DNA of 64,000 nt. It comes from Raineyella fluvialis. Lineage in GTDB: Bacteria; Actinomycetota; Actinomycetes; Propionibacteriales; Propionibacteriaceae. Under the pieces are notes generated by a model. That model saw only the letters and a program-made list of their open reading frames with translations, searched no databases and was not told the DNA's origin. Of this stretch, positions 48,218-56,588 are shown one piece after another (position 1 is the first letter of the stretch; each line of letters starts with the position of its first letter). Location: positions 1,860,001 to 1,924,000 of the forward strand of contig NZ_CP045725.1 in NCBI RefSeq assembly GCF_009646095.1. Reading direction: 5' to 3'. Position numbers and translations under genes: made by a program.

Positions 48218-48786
48218 CCCGTACGCTCCACCTCGTCGGTGACGAGAAGGCCGACGCGTTGCTGGCCGGCGAGCCGTTCGCGCTGCTGACCGGCATGGTC
48301 CTCGACCAGCAGGTGCCGATGGAGGTCGCCTTCTCCGGCCCCGCCAAGATCGTCGACCGGCTGGGCACCATCGACCCGGCGGCGATCGCCGCGATGGACC
48401 CTGAGGCGGTCCTCGCCGCCTTCGCCGAACGGCCGGCGGTCCACCGTTTCCCGCGCTCGATGGCCCAACGGGTGCAGGCTCTGGCCGCCGAGATCGTCGC
48501 CAGCTACGGCGGCCGGACGGAGGCGATCTGGACCGAGGGCGAGCCGACCGGTGCGGAGGTCCTGCGACGGCTGAAGAAACTGCCCGGCTTCGGCGACCAG
48601 AAGGCGCGGATCTTCCTGGCCCTGCTCGGCAAGCAGTGGGGGCTGCAGGCGCCGGGCTGGCAGGAAGCTGCCGGCGACTACGCCGCCGAAGGGTGCCGGC
48701 GCTCCATCGCCGACGTGGTGGACGAGCAGAGCCTGGCCGAGGTCAGGGCCTTCAAGAAGGAGATGAAGGCCCGCGCGAAGTCGTGA
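48214..48786 (+). CDS. HhH-GPD base-excision DNA repair family protein
   Basis: 190 residues. The helix-hairpin-helix is LKKLPGFGDQKARIFLALLG (about 120-139), and an N-terminal PFALLTGMVLDQQVPMEVAFSGP segment is typical of an actinobacterial HhH-GPD subfamily. The family removes damaged bases, but no clear catalytic Asp or Lys of a named glycosylase could be assigned, and the C-terminal Fe-S Cys motif of EndoIII is absent. It overlaps the transporter stop by ATGA, an unusual operon partner for an efflux pump. Confidence 0.82.
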   Translation: MTRTLHLVGDEKADALLAGEPFALLTGMVLDQQVPMEVAFSGPAKIVDRLGTIDPAAIAAMDPEAVLAAFAERPAVHRFPRSMAQRVQALAAEIVASYGGRTEAIWTEGEPTGAEVLRRLKKLPGFGDQKARIFLALLGKQWGLQAPGWQEAAGDYAAEGCRRSIADVVDEQSLAEVRAFKKEMKARAKS

Positions 48787-48816
48787 CCCGTCGCGGGCGG
48801 GACAACCTCCGGTCTC

Positions 48817-50247
48817 TCACCGGGCCAGCGCGTGCCGCAATGCGGCCGTCAGGTCGGGCTGCTCGAACCGGAAGCCGGCCGCCTCCAGCCTGGCCGCCGA
48901 CACCCGCTGGTCGGTGTGCACCAACTCCTCCGCGCCCTCCTTGCCCAGGAGGAGGCGGGGCCCGAAAGCCGGGGTCGGGACCAGGGACGGCCGGTGCAGC
49001 ACGTGGCCGAGTTGCGTCGCGAAGGCCCCGGCCGTCACCGGGGCCGGGGCCACCGCGTTGAACACGCCCGACCAGGTCGGATCGAGGACCGCCTGGGCGT
49101 AGATCCGCGCCATGTCGTCGAGGCCGATCCAGCTCAGCACCGCCTGCGGACGGGTCAGCCGGCCTCCCGCCCCGGCGAGGAAGAGCGGCAGCTGCAGACC
49201 CAGGGCGCCGGCGGAGGCGGTCAGGACGATGCCGGTCCGCAGCATCACCCGGCGGATCCCCGCATCCTCCGCCCGCTCCGACGCGGCCTCCCAGCGCCGG
49301 ACGACATCGGCGAGGAAGTCCTGCCCGGTCGCCGAGTCCTCCTCGAGCAGCTCGCCGGGACGCCTCGCCCCGTACACGCCGATCGCGCTGGCCTGCACCA
49401 GTGTCGACGGCCCCTCACCGGCCCGCCGCGCGGCCACCATCGCCTTCGCCAGGGTCGTGGTCGCGTCGAGACGCGACCAGAGGATCTCGTGCTTCGCCTG
49501 CTCGCTGAACCGTCCCCCGATGGAGCGGCCGGCGAGGTTCACCACCGCCTCGACCCCGGCCAGCTGGGCCGGGTCCAGGTCACCGAGGTCCGGTGCCCAG
49601 CTGATCTCGTCCGCTGCCCGGGCGGGGCGACGGACCAGCCGTCGCACGGTGTGCCCGCCGTTCGCGAGCAGTGCGCACAGCTGGGTGCCGATCGTGCCGG
49701 AGGCTCCCGACACCACCACCACCCGAGGGGTCGCTGACTCGGGCAGGCGTGCCTGGAGGGCGAGGTCGCCGCGGAGCTGGTCCTCACGGAACCGGAACAA
49801 CCCCTCCAGGTACTGACGCACCCGGTGCTCGCCCAGCGGCCCGAGCGCCGCCGGCAGCTCGTACGTCACCCGATCGGTGACACGGGTGCCGCCCTCGGGA
49901 GTGTCCTCGAAGATGTGCTCGTGGCGCCAGCTGCGCAACGGGCCACTCACCTGCTCGTCGACGAAGAGGGCCCCGGGCTCGTATGCGGTGTGCTCGACCA
50001 GCCAGCGCAGACCGGGAGCCGTACGGATGGGGGCGGGCATCGTCTTGCCCGGCCACAGGGCCGCCACGACGGGGGAGGAGATCCGCAGGGCCCGCCGGGA
50101 GCCGACCCGGATCCCGTCACTCGGGCCATCGACGGTGACGATCGTTCCCGGAGGACTCAGCCGGACGAAGGCGCCCGGACGCTCGTGCCAGGCGAAGACC
50201 TCCTCCCGGGGGTGGGGATAGGTGGCGGTGTGCTCGAAGATGGTCAC
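48817..50247 (-). CDS. SRPBCC (polyketide cyclase-like) - TIGR01777 epimerase fusion
   Basis: 476 residues, two domains. Residues 1-~160 are a START/SRPBCC hydrophobic-ligand fold (FEHTATYPHPREEVFAWHERPGAFVRLSPPG). Residues ~170-476 are an SDR-type epimerase of the YfcH/TIGR01777 group with VVVSGASGTIGTQLCALL as nucleotide motif and AIGVYGARRPGELLEED. This fusion is common in actinobacteria; its substrate is unknown. GTG start at 50247 with GAGAGG 7 bases upstream. Convergent with the HhH-GPD gene (30-base gap). Confidence 0.87.
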   Translation of the reverse strand: MTIFEHTATYPHPREEVFAWHERPGAFVRLSPPGTIVTVDGPSDGIRVGSRRALRISSPVVAALWPGKTMPAPIRTAPGLRWLVEHTAYEPGALFVDEQVSGPLRSWRHEHIFEDTPEGGTRVTDRVTYELPAALGPLGEHRVRQYLEGLFRFREDQLRGDLALQARLPESATPRVVVVSGASGTIGTQLCALLANGGHTVRRLVRRPARAADEISWAPDLGDLDPAQLAGVEAVVNLAGRSIGGRFSEQAKHEILWSRLDATTTLAKAMVAARRAGEGPSTLVQASAIGVYGARRPGELLEEDSATGQDFLADVVRRWEAASERAEDAGIRRVMLRTGIVLTASAGALGLQLPLFLAGAGGRLTRPQAVLSWIGLDDMARIYAQAVLDPTWSGVFNAVAPAPVTAGAFATQLGHVLHRPSLVPTPAFGPRLLLGKEGAEELVHTDQRVSAARLEAAGFRFEQPDLTAALRHALAR

Positions 50248-50382
50248 GATCCAACCTCTCCTGGGGCCCTGTTGCCATCGGTGTGTCACCATCATGCGTC
50301 GCCGGTCGACGATGGGACCAGCGTGAGGGCCGTTGCGCTGTGGTGGCGGTCACGTACGAGTCCAGTGTGCTCGCCCGGCGGT

Positions 50383-50919
50383 TCAGAGCAGGGAGGACTC
50401 CCAGTCGAGTAGCGCCTCCTTGAGGTCCTCGCGCCCTCCGTAGCCGCCGAGGGAACCGTCGGCCCGCACCACCCGGTGGACCGGGAGGATCCAGGAGACA
50501 CGGGTCGCGGCGCACGCATTCGCGGCGGCGCGGGCCCCACGGGGCGCCCCGGCGAGGCGGGCGAGCTCTCCGTAGCTGATCCGCTGCCCGAACCGGGTCT
50601 CACGGATCGCCTGCCAACAGAGCCGATGGAAATCGGCTCCCGGCTGTTCGACGGCCAGGCCATCGAAGGCGGTCCGGTCACCCTCGAGGTGACGGAGCAC
50701 TGCGGATCGTACGATGCCCGGCCCATCGTCGCGCACCGGAGTGACGGCCGCCCGGCCGGTCAGACCGGTCAAACCGGTCAGGTCGTCCAGGCCGGCGAGG
50801 ACCTCGGCGACCGGACCGAAACCTGCTGCGCGCACAGTGGGGCGCTCCTCACCCGTCCACGCCACGACGAACCCGCCGAACGGCGTGGTCAGTTCGGTCC
50901 ACCGTGCCCGCTCACCCAC
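50383..50919 (-). CDS. Alkyltransferase-like protein: MGMT homologue with PVHR instead of PCHR
   Basis: 178 residues from a GTG at 50919. It has the whole DNA-binding half of O6-alkylguanine transferases: RISYGELARLAGAPRGARAAANAC (about 113-136, including the Arg finger position) and the terminal GGYGGREDLKEALLDWE. The catalytic cysteine is replaced by valine: the motif reads ILPVHRVV with Val147, encoded GTC, and the hinge Asn before it is replaced too. It therefore cannot transfer alkyl groups and resembles ATL proteins (normally PWHR), which bind lesions and flag them for excision repair. The intact homologue is at 26374-26889. TACGCT 6 bases before the GTG indicates a leaderless start. 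Confidence 0.85.
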   Translation of the reverse strand: MGERARWTELTTPFGGFVVAWTGEERPTVRAAGFGPVAEVLAGLDDLTGLTGLTGRAAVTPVRDDGPGIVRSAVLRHLEGDRTAFDGLAVEQPGADFHRLCWQAIRETRFGQRISYGELARLAGAPRGARAAANACAATRVSWILPVHRVVRADGSLGGYGGREDLKEALLDWESSLL

Positions 50920-50925
50920 GCCCCG

Positions 50926-50961
50926 AGCGTAACCAGCGGCTGTGGCACGCCGTGCCACGAT
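50926..50961. promoter_or_regulatory. Back-to-back leaderless promoters with a central palindrome
   Basis: Minus-strand TACGCT (50926-50931) is 6 bases from the GTG of the ATL-like gene; plus-strand CACGAT (50956-50961) is 6 bases from the GTG of the hydrolase. Between them GTGGCACG-C-CGTGCCAC (50942-50958) is a perfect palindrome with 8-base arms. It could control both genes. Confidence 0.5.
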
Positions 50962-50967
50962 GGGAGC

Positions 50968-52010
50968 GTGCGTACCGTGAGCGCTCCACCCCCTGAGGCA
51001 CCCACTCCTGACGTACCGGTCCCTGCCGTGCGCCCAGCACGGCGCCGCCGGCCGTGGTGGTGGCGCGCGACCCGGGCGCTGGTCGGGTCGGTGGTCGGAT
51101 TCGTGGTCCTGGTGACCCTGGCCTCGGTGGTCTTCAACGCCGTCAGCCGGCCGGCGTCCACGCTGGCCGCCCCGAGCGGCGCGGATGTCACCGTCGACGG
51201 GACGCGGGTGCACTACCAACGCTGGGGCAGTCAGGGCACGCCGATCGTCCTCGTCCATGGGTTCGCCGAGTCGACGCTCGTCTGGGGTCCGGCTGCCGAG
51301 GTCCTCGCCCGGGACCATGTCGTGTACGCCGTGGATCTGGCCGGCTACGGCTACACCGAGTACTCCGGCCATTACACGCTCGATGACCAGGTCGCGCTGG
51401 TCGACGGTTTCGTACGAGCCATGGGCCTCGACCACCCGATCCTCGTCGGGCACTCGATGGGAGCCGCCGTCGTGGGTGGCGTGGCCCTGCGGCACCCCTC
51501 GGACGTGGGAGGCATCGTCTTCGTCGACGGCGACGGGCTCCCGTTCGCCGACGGCAACGGCCGTCCCAGGGGGCGTCCCGCCGCCGGAATCATCGGCACG
51601 CCCTACCTGGTGTCCGCCTATCGGCTGGTGACGAGGTCGACCTGGCTGGGGGGACGCCTGATCGAGTCCCAGTGTGGTTCGCCCTGCCGGGGGCTCACCC
51701 CTGGCTTGGTCGATCAGTGGCTGCGCCCGCTGCGGCAGGGGCGGCGGAGGCCGCCCTACCGAGCATGGCGGCGAGCGGAGTGCTGCACCTCACCCCGGAG
51801 CAGCTGCGGGCGATCACGGTGCCTCGCGGCATCCTGTGGGGAGCCGACGACCTGCACTCGGGGGGCTCGCTGAGCGATGCGCAGCAGGACCTCGGGCAGC
51901 CGATCACCATCGTCATCCCGGGTGCCGGGCATCTGTCGATGCTTGCCGACCCGGCGGTGTTCGCCGCCGACCTCGAGCAGATCCTCGCCACCATGCCGGC
52001 GGCCCACTGA
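50968..52010 (+). CDS. Membrane-anchored alpha/beta hydrolase, one apparent frameshift
   Basis: About 347 residues after correction. An Arg/Trp-rich cytoplasmic start, a single helix at about 35-57, then an external alpha/beta hydrolase fold: oxyanion region VLVHGFAEST, nucleophile Ser163 in VGHSMGAA, and the catalytic His region PGAGHLSML near the C-terminus. The frame changes after LVDQWLRPLRQ; one G added to the G4 run 51738-51741 gives GAAEAALPSMAASG and the rest of the fold. The start is a GTG at 50968 (another at 50977). Substrate unknown. A 15-bp terminator follows. Confidence 0.8.
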
Positions 52011-52063
52011 CACTTACTCGGGCCTGCTCGGGGTGTGGGGACATGCCGGCGGGTGAACGAGAA

Positions 52064-52097
52064 CCGTCCCCCCGGTTCGGCTGAACCGGGGGGACGG
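52064..52097. terminator. Bidirectional terminator, 15-bp perfect stem
   Basis: CCGTCCCCCCGGTTC (52064-52078) and GAACCGGGGGGACGG (52083-52097) around the loop GGCT, between convergent stops. Confidence 0.8.
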
Positions 52098-52120
52098 CGG
52101 GGGTCAGGTGGGGCTGACCG

Positions 52121-54220
52121 TCACTCGGCGGTGGCCGTGGCGACGACCGGCTCCGACTCGGGCTCGGGGGTCTTGGCGTTCACGATGATGACCGGCGTGC
52201 CGATCGTCACCTCACCGGAGATGGCCTGGGCGATCGAGCCGAACTTCTTGCCGTTGGTCACCAGGACGGGGGTCACCAGCGAGTAGCCCTCTTCCTCGAT
52301 GACGCCGCGGTCGAAGACGACCAGAGGGGTGCCCGCCTCGACCCGGTCACCGGTCTTGACCTTCACATCGAAGCCACGGCCCTCCATGTTGACCGTGTCG
52401 ATGCCGACGTGGATCAGCAGTTCGATCCCGCTGTCGAGACGGATGCCGAAGGCGTGCCCGGTCGCGTGGGCGACGAGGATCTTGCCGGCGGCGGGGGACA
52501 CCACGGTGTTGCCGTGGGGCAGGATGCCGACGCCCGCGCCGACGGTGCCGCGGCTGAACACGGGATCGGGGACCTGCTCGAGAGGCATCACGACGCCGTC
52601 CATGGGGGCGGCGATCTGGGTGATCGCACCGGGCCGGAGGGCCGGCTTGATCGGACGGCCCGCGGCGGGGGCACCGGCGGCGGATGCCTCGGCGGCGACC
52701 TCGAGGGCAGCGGCCTGGACGGTCTCCTCGGCCTCGCGGATGGCTTCCGCCTCGGCCTCACGGACGGCGGCGGCTTCGGCCTTCTGCTCGGCGGTGCGGT
52801 AGTCGGAGATGATGACCAGGATCATCGCGGTGAAGAACGCCGCGCCGATCGAGATGGCGTACAGGCCGATGTTGTTGAAGGCGGGGATGGTCAGCAGCGA
52901 GGTGAAGACGAACGCGCTGGTCTTCAGGCCGCCGCCGAGGCCGGTGATCAGACCGCCGACGAGGCAGCCCACCAGCATGCGGGGGTAGATCCGCTTGTAG
53001 CGGAGGTGGATGCCGTAGAGGGAGGGCTCGGAGATACCACCCAGCAGGCCGGCGGCAAGAGCACCGGTGGCGGTCTGGCGCATCATCTTGTCCCGGTCAC
53101 GGATGGCGAGGAAGAGGACACCGGCGGTCGCACCGAAGGCGGCGAAGTTCCACGAACCCATCGGGCCCTGGATGAAGTCGTAGCCGAGGGTCTGGATGTT
53201 CAGCAGCATGATCGCGTTGATCGGCCAGTGCAGGCCCAGCGGCACCATGAAGGGGTAGGCCAGCGGCACGACGATGGCGAAGATCAGCGGCGAGAAGTCG
53301 TTGACCGTACGCAGCGCGTTGGCCAGACCGGCGCCGGCGTAGACACCGGCCGGACCGATGAGGAACGCGGTCAGCGGCATCATGATCAGCATCGACAGGA
53401 ACGGCACGAAGATCAGCTGGACGTTCTCAGGGATGAGCTTGCGCAGGAGCTTGGTCAACGGGCCGAGGACGCCAGCCATCAACAACGGCGGGAAGACCTG
53501 CGAGCTGTAGTTGAAGATCGTCAGCGGGGCCCCGAAGATGCTCACCACGTTGATGGTGCTGCCGGCGAACTTCATCTGCACCGCGGCATCCTTCAACGCG
53601 GTGAAGCCCGGGAGCATGACGACGGCCATGATGGCGAAACCGACCCACGGGTCAGCGCCGAGCTTCTTGGTCGCGTTGTAGGCCACCATCAGCGGCAGGA
53701 AGACGAAGACGCTCTGCCAGGCGAGGTTGACGAACTGCCACGAGGTCGGGAGGGCGACGCGGGGGTCGGCCCAGTTGCCGATGATGCCCAAGGTGCTCAT
53801 CAGCGACATGAAGGTGATGAACAGGGAGGCGCCGAGCAGGGCGCCGATGGTCGGACGGAAGGAGTCCGACAGGAACTCGAAGAACGAGTCGAGCCAAGCG
53901 AACTTACCGCGGGGACCGTGGGCCCGGGCGGCGGCCTTCACGTCGTCATCCGATTCGCCGCTGGAGACCTTGGCCATCTCCGGGAGCTTCTGGATGTCCT
54001 CGAACATCTGGGTCACGGCGCCGCCGATGACCACCTGGAAGCGATCGCCGGCCTGCGGCACCGCCCCCATGACCGCGGGGATCGACTCGACGGTCTTGGT
54101 GTCGACCTTCGTGCCGTCCTGCAACTGGAAGCGCAGGCGTGTGGCGCAGTGGGTGAAGCTCTGGATGTTTCCAGCGCCTCCCAGGGCCTTCACGATGTCG
54201 CTTGCTGGTGAACTCGCCAT
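52121..54220 (-). CDS. PTS EIIBCA permease, beta-glucoside/sucrose/glucose family
   Basis: 699 residues in the order IIB-IIC-IIA. The IIB phospho-Cys is Cys25 in FTHCATRLRF; the IIC domain (about 105-475) contains the sugar-binding GISEPS at 395-400; a charged Ala/Glu linker (475-520) leads to IIA with His589 and the phospho-His604 in LLIHVGIDTV. It phosphorylates a sugar during uptake; sequence alone does not separate beta-glucosides, sucrose, trehalose or glucose. Start at 54220 (AGAG upstream); the ATG at 54307 would add 29 atypical residues. No antiterminator, hydrolase or regulator gene adjoins it. A CRP-like site lies about 350 bases upstream. Confidence 0.92.
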   Translation of the reverse strand: MASSPASDIVKALGGAGNIQSFTHCATRLRFQLQDGTKVDTKTVESIPAVMGAVPQAGDRFQVVIGGAVTQMFEDIQKLPEMAKVSSGESDDDVKAAARAHGPRGKFAWLDSFFEFLSDSFRPTIGALLGASLFITFMSLMSTLGIIGNWADPRVALPTSWQFVNLAWQSVFVFLPLMVAYNATKKLGADPWVGFAIMAVVMLPGFTALKDAAVQMKFAGSTINVVSIFGAPLTIFNYSSQVFPPLLMAGVLGPLTKLLRKLIPENVQLIFVPFLSMLIMMPLTAFLIGPAGVYAGAGLANALRTVNDFSPLIFAIVVPLAYPFMVPLGLHWPINAIMLLNIQTLGYDFIQGPMGSWNFAAFGATAGVLFLAIRDRDKMMRQTATGALAAGLLGGISEPSLYGIHLRYKRIYPRMLVGCLVGGLITGLGGGLKTSAFVFTSLLTIPAFNNIGLYAISIGAAFFTAMILVIISDYRTAEQKAEAAAVREAEAEAIREAEETVQAAALEVAAEASAAGAPAAGRPIKPALRPGAITQIAAPMDGVVMPLEQVPDPVFSRGTVGAGVGILPHGNTVVSPAAGKILVAHATGHAFGIRLDSGIELLIHVGIDTVNMEGRGFDVKVKTGDRVEAGTPLVVFDRGVIEEEGYSLVTPVLVTNGKKFGSIAQAISGEVTIGTPVIIVNAKTPEPESEPVVATATAE

Positions 54221-54721
54221 CTGGGTTCTCTTTCTCGTGCGACCAGTGGACGCGTCAGTGGATCCGGCAGTGCCCGCATGGATCGGGTTCCCTGTACTCG
54301 GTTCCATTGAACGAATACAACTGTAGCCCGGTGTTGTCGTTGTGTGCTAGTGGTACGCGCACTCAGATCGGGCTGTACGTCGAGTAAAGACGCGGCATCG
54401 CCTCATTTTGTCCCGTCTGGGCGAAAATGGCAGACGAAAGACCTTGTCTACGCGGAGTGAAGGTATTGCCCGGTGCTCGGCGCAGCAAGGTTCGAGTGCG
54501 ATCGCTTTCCAGCGCAAGAGGGGGCTGCTGTGATGCTCCCGCACCGCCGGGGGTGACGGGTAGTGCTATGAGTGTGTCGAAGATCACACTCTGCGGCAAT
54601 GGTTCGTTCTTGACGTGAGCGGAGGTCGCCTCGGTCCCGGCGAACCCGGAGGCGGGGTGTGGCCGATTAGGCTGGTCGGGTCGCTCGGGACAGCCAGAGC
54701 GGACGACGGGAAGGACGGGCG
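54221..54721. other. ~500-bp intergenic region between PTS permease and patatin genes
   Basis: Lower in GC than its surroundings from about 54300 to 54600. A minus-strand TACAGT at 54320-54325 is a possible PTS -10. A CRP-like site is at 54573-54588 and a plus-strand TAGGCT near 54666 may be the patatin -10. Short open frames on both strands lack ribosome sites and codon bias. I see no gene. Confidence 0.5.
54573..54588. promoter_or_regulatory. CRP/GlxR-like site TGTGT-N6-TCACA
   Basis: TGTGTCGAAGATCACA matches the TGTGA-N6-TCACA consensus at 9 of 10 fixed positions and extends as GAGTGTG-N8-CACACTC. It stands between the divergent PTS permease and patatin genes, fitting cAMP-dependent control of sugar uptake. 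Confidence 0.55.
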
Positions 54722-55618
54722 ATGACCGAGAGGGTGACGAGCAACGTCACGGATACCGCGCTGATCTTCGAGGGCGGCGGGATGCGGGCCAGCTACACCT
54801 CGGCCGTGGTCGTCGAGCTGCTCCGGGCGGGCATCCACATCGACTGGGTAGGGGGGATCTCCGCCGGGTCCTCGAACACCGTCAACTACCTGACGCGCGA
54901 CGCCGTACGCGCCCGGACGTCCTTCGTGGAGTTCTCCGCCGACCCACGGATGGGCAACGTCCGTACGTGGGTCCGGGGCAAGGGCCTGTTCAACGCCGAG
55001 TACATCTACGAGACGTCCGGTCATCCGGGCCAGGCCCTGCCGTTCGATTTCGCCGCCTACCAGGCCAATCCCGCCACCATGGCGATCGGATCGTTCCGGA
55101 TGAGCGACGGGGAGATGGTCTACTGGGGCAAGAGTGACACTCCCGACCTGGTGTCGCTGATGAAGCGTGTCCGCGCCAGTTCGACCATGCCGGTGCTGAT
55201 GCCGCCGGTGACGATCGACGGCGTCGACTACATCGACGGGGCGCTGGGGCCGACCGGTGGGATCGCCCTCGACGCCGCCCGGGCCGCCGGCTACCAGAAG
55301 TTCCTCGTCATCCTCACTCAGCCGCGGACGTACGTGAAGCCGCCGCTGCGCAACGAGCGGCTCTACGGGCGGTGGTTCCGCCGGACCCCCGCCGTCGTCG
55401 ATGCCCTGATCCGTCGCCCGGCGCGGTACAACGCCACCCGCGAGGAACTGTTCGAGCTGGAGCGCGAGGGCCGGGCGATGCTGTTCGTGCCCGAGACGAT
55501 GCCGGTGACGAACGGGGAACGCAGCGTCGCGAAGCTGCAGGCCGCCCACGAGCTGGGCCTGGCCCAGGTCCGCCGGGAGTTGCCGGCCTGGCGGGAGTTC
55601 CTCGGCCTGCCCCGGTGA
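54722..55618 (+). CDS. Patatin-like phospholipase family protein
   Basis: 298 residues. Serine-Asp dyad hydrolase: oxyanion loop GGGMR at 18-22, nucleophile Ser47 in GISAGS, and the DGA motif with Asp172 (DYIDGALGPTGG). It is a close match to the bacterial YjjU-type patatins that act on acyl lipids. No signal peptide, so it is cytosolic. GGAAGG precedes the ATG at 54722. Confidence 0.9.
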   Translation: MTERVTSNVTDTALIFEGGGMRASYTSAVVVELLRAGIHIDWVGGISAGSSNTVNYLTRDAVRARTSFVEFSADPRMGNVRTWVRGKGLFNAEYIYETSGHPGQALPFDFAAYQANPATMAIGSFRMSDGEMVYWGKSDTPDLVSLMKRVRASSTMPVLMPPVTIDGVDYIDGALGPTGGIALDAARAAGYQKFLVILTQPRTYVKPPLRNERLYGRWFRRTPAVVDALIRRPARYNATREELFELEREGRAMLFVPETMPVTNGERSVAKLQAAHELGLAQVRRELPAWREFLGLPR

Positions 55619-55636
55619 TGTCGGCCCTGCGCGGCC

Positions 55637-55995
55637 TTACGTCCTGGGTCTGCGCGGCTTGGGCTCCTTGGGCGGCAGCGTCACCACGTACGCGTACGCC
55701 CGCTCGAACCAGTCGGTGATCTCAGCGTCCGGCAGGTCCTCGGGCAGACCCAGCCAACCGCCCATCGGGCGCTCCGCCGGGCCGAAGGGCCCCGCCCCGG
55801 CAGTTGGTGTAGCTCAGCCATCGCGGCCTCGTCGAGCTTGACCCCCATCACCGGTCCGAACATTCCGGCGTACATGTTTCCGTTGACGAAGGCCCCCAGC
55901 GAGCCGAACATCGGCTTCACGACGGTGCCTTCCAGGTCGGGGACGAGGCTGCGGAAGCGGGCCTTGTCCTCCTCGGAGTGCTTCGGCATCTGCAT
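55637..55995 (-). CDS. TfoX/Sxy N-terminal domain protein, one apparent frameshift
   Basis: 119 residues after correction. MFGSLGAFVNGNMYAGMFG is the TfoX-N signature. The frame changes after HQLPG; one C added to the C4 run 55795-55798 gives AGPFGPAERPMGGWLGLPED and DWFERAYAYVVTLPPKEPKPRRPRT with a TAA stop at 55637. Despite the name, this single-domain group is not linked to competence in actinobacteria and its role is unknown. It starts 16 bases after the VOC gene, so the two are likely one operon. Confidence 0.8.
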
Positions 55996-56011
55996 GGCGG
56001 TCTCCCCGGCC

Positions 56012-56413
56012 TCAGGCGGCGTTGGGGTCAGGCTGGTGCAGGCCGAAGATGTTGCCCTCGGTGTCCTTGAAGTACCCCTGCCAGGCCATGCCCATCAGGG
56101 CCTGCTTCGGCAGGGCCACCTCCCCACCGTGGGCCAGGATCCGTTCGGCGTACGCGTCGAAGTCATCGCAGGACATCGTCACGACGTAGGCATTGATCGG
56201 CTGGTCCATCGCGGGACTGCCCCCCGGGCGCGGGAGCAGGCCCCCGTTGATGCCGGGCGTTCCCTCCTCGCCCGTGGTGATCCCCAGGTAGGTGAAGTCG
56301 GGACCGGACCAGTCCTGGAACTCCCAACCGAAGACCTCGGTATAGAACGCCCTGGCGCGGTCCAGGTCGTCTGCTTGGATCTCGAAGTGCACGGGACGGG
56401 CTGCGCTGGACAT
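56012..56413 (-). CDS. VOC (glyoxalase/bleomycin-resistance) family protein
   Basis: 133 residues with two beta-alpha-beta-beta-beta modules. PVHFEIQADDLDRARAFYTEVFGWEF is the classical start with the first metal His in HFE, and YFKDTEGNIFGLHQPD carries the end of the second module. Function may be a small-molecule lyase or binding protein. GAGGAG lies 5 bases before the ATG. TfoX follows 16 bases downstream. Confidence 0.87.
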   Translation of the reverse strand: MSSAARPVHFEIQADDLDRARAFYTEVFGWEFQDWSGPDFTYLGITTGEEGTPGINGGLLPRPGGSPAMDQPINAYVVTMSCDDFDAYAERILAHGGEVALPKQALMGMAWQGYFKDTEGNIFGLHQPDPNAA

Positions 56414-56588
56414 CTGGACTCCTCAGGGTAGGACCGGCTCCGGTCGGCGGAGGGGGCGTCGGGTGGCCCGGCGGGACCCGGGCGCCGACGTCGTGACCAG
56501 CCTGCCGCACCCCGGGCCGGCGCACCAGCGTTTCGGGGTGTCCGGTCGCCGCTTCCGTGCTCCCCGGGTCGCGTCCGGAGGAAGGGCT

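Noticed and set aside
54440-54540. Possible tRNA-like GGTTCGAG segment in the PTS/patatin gap
   Set aside because: A single T-loop-like string without acceptor, D or anticodon stems.
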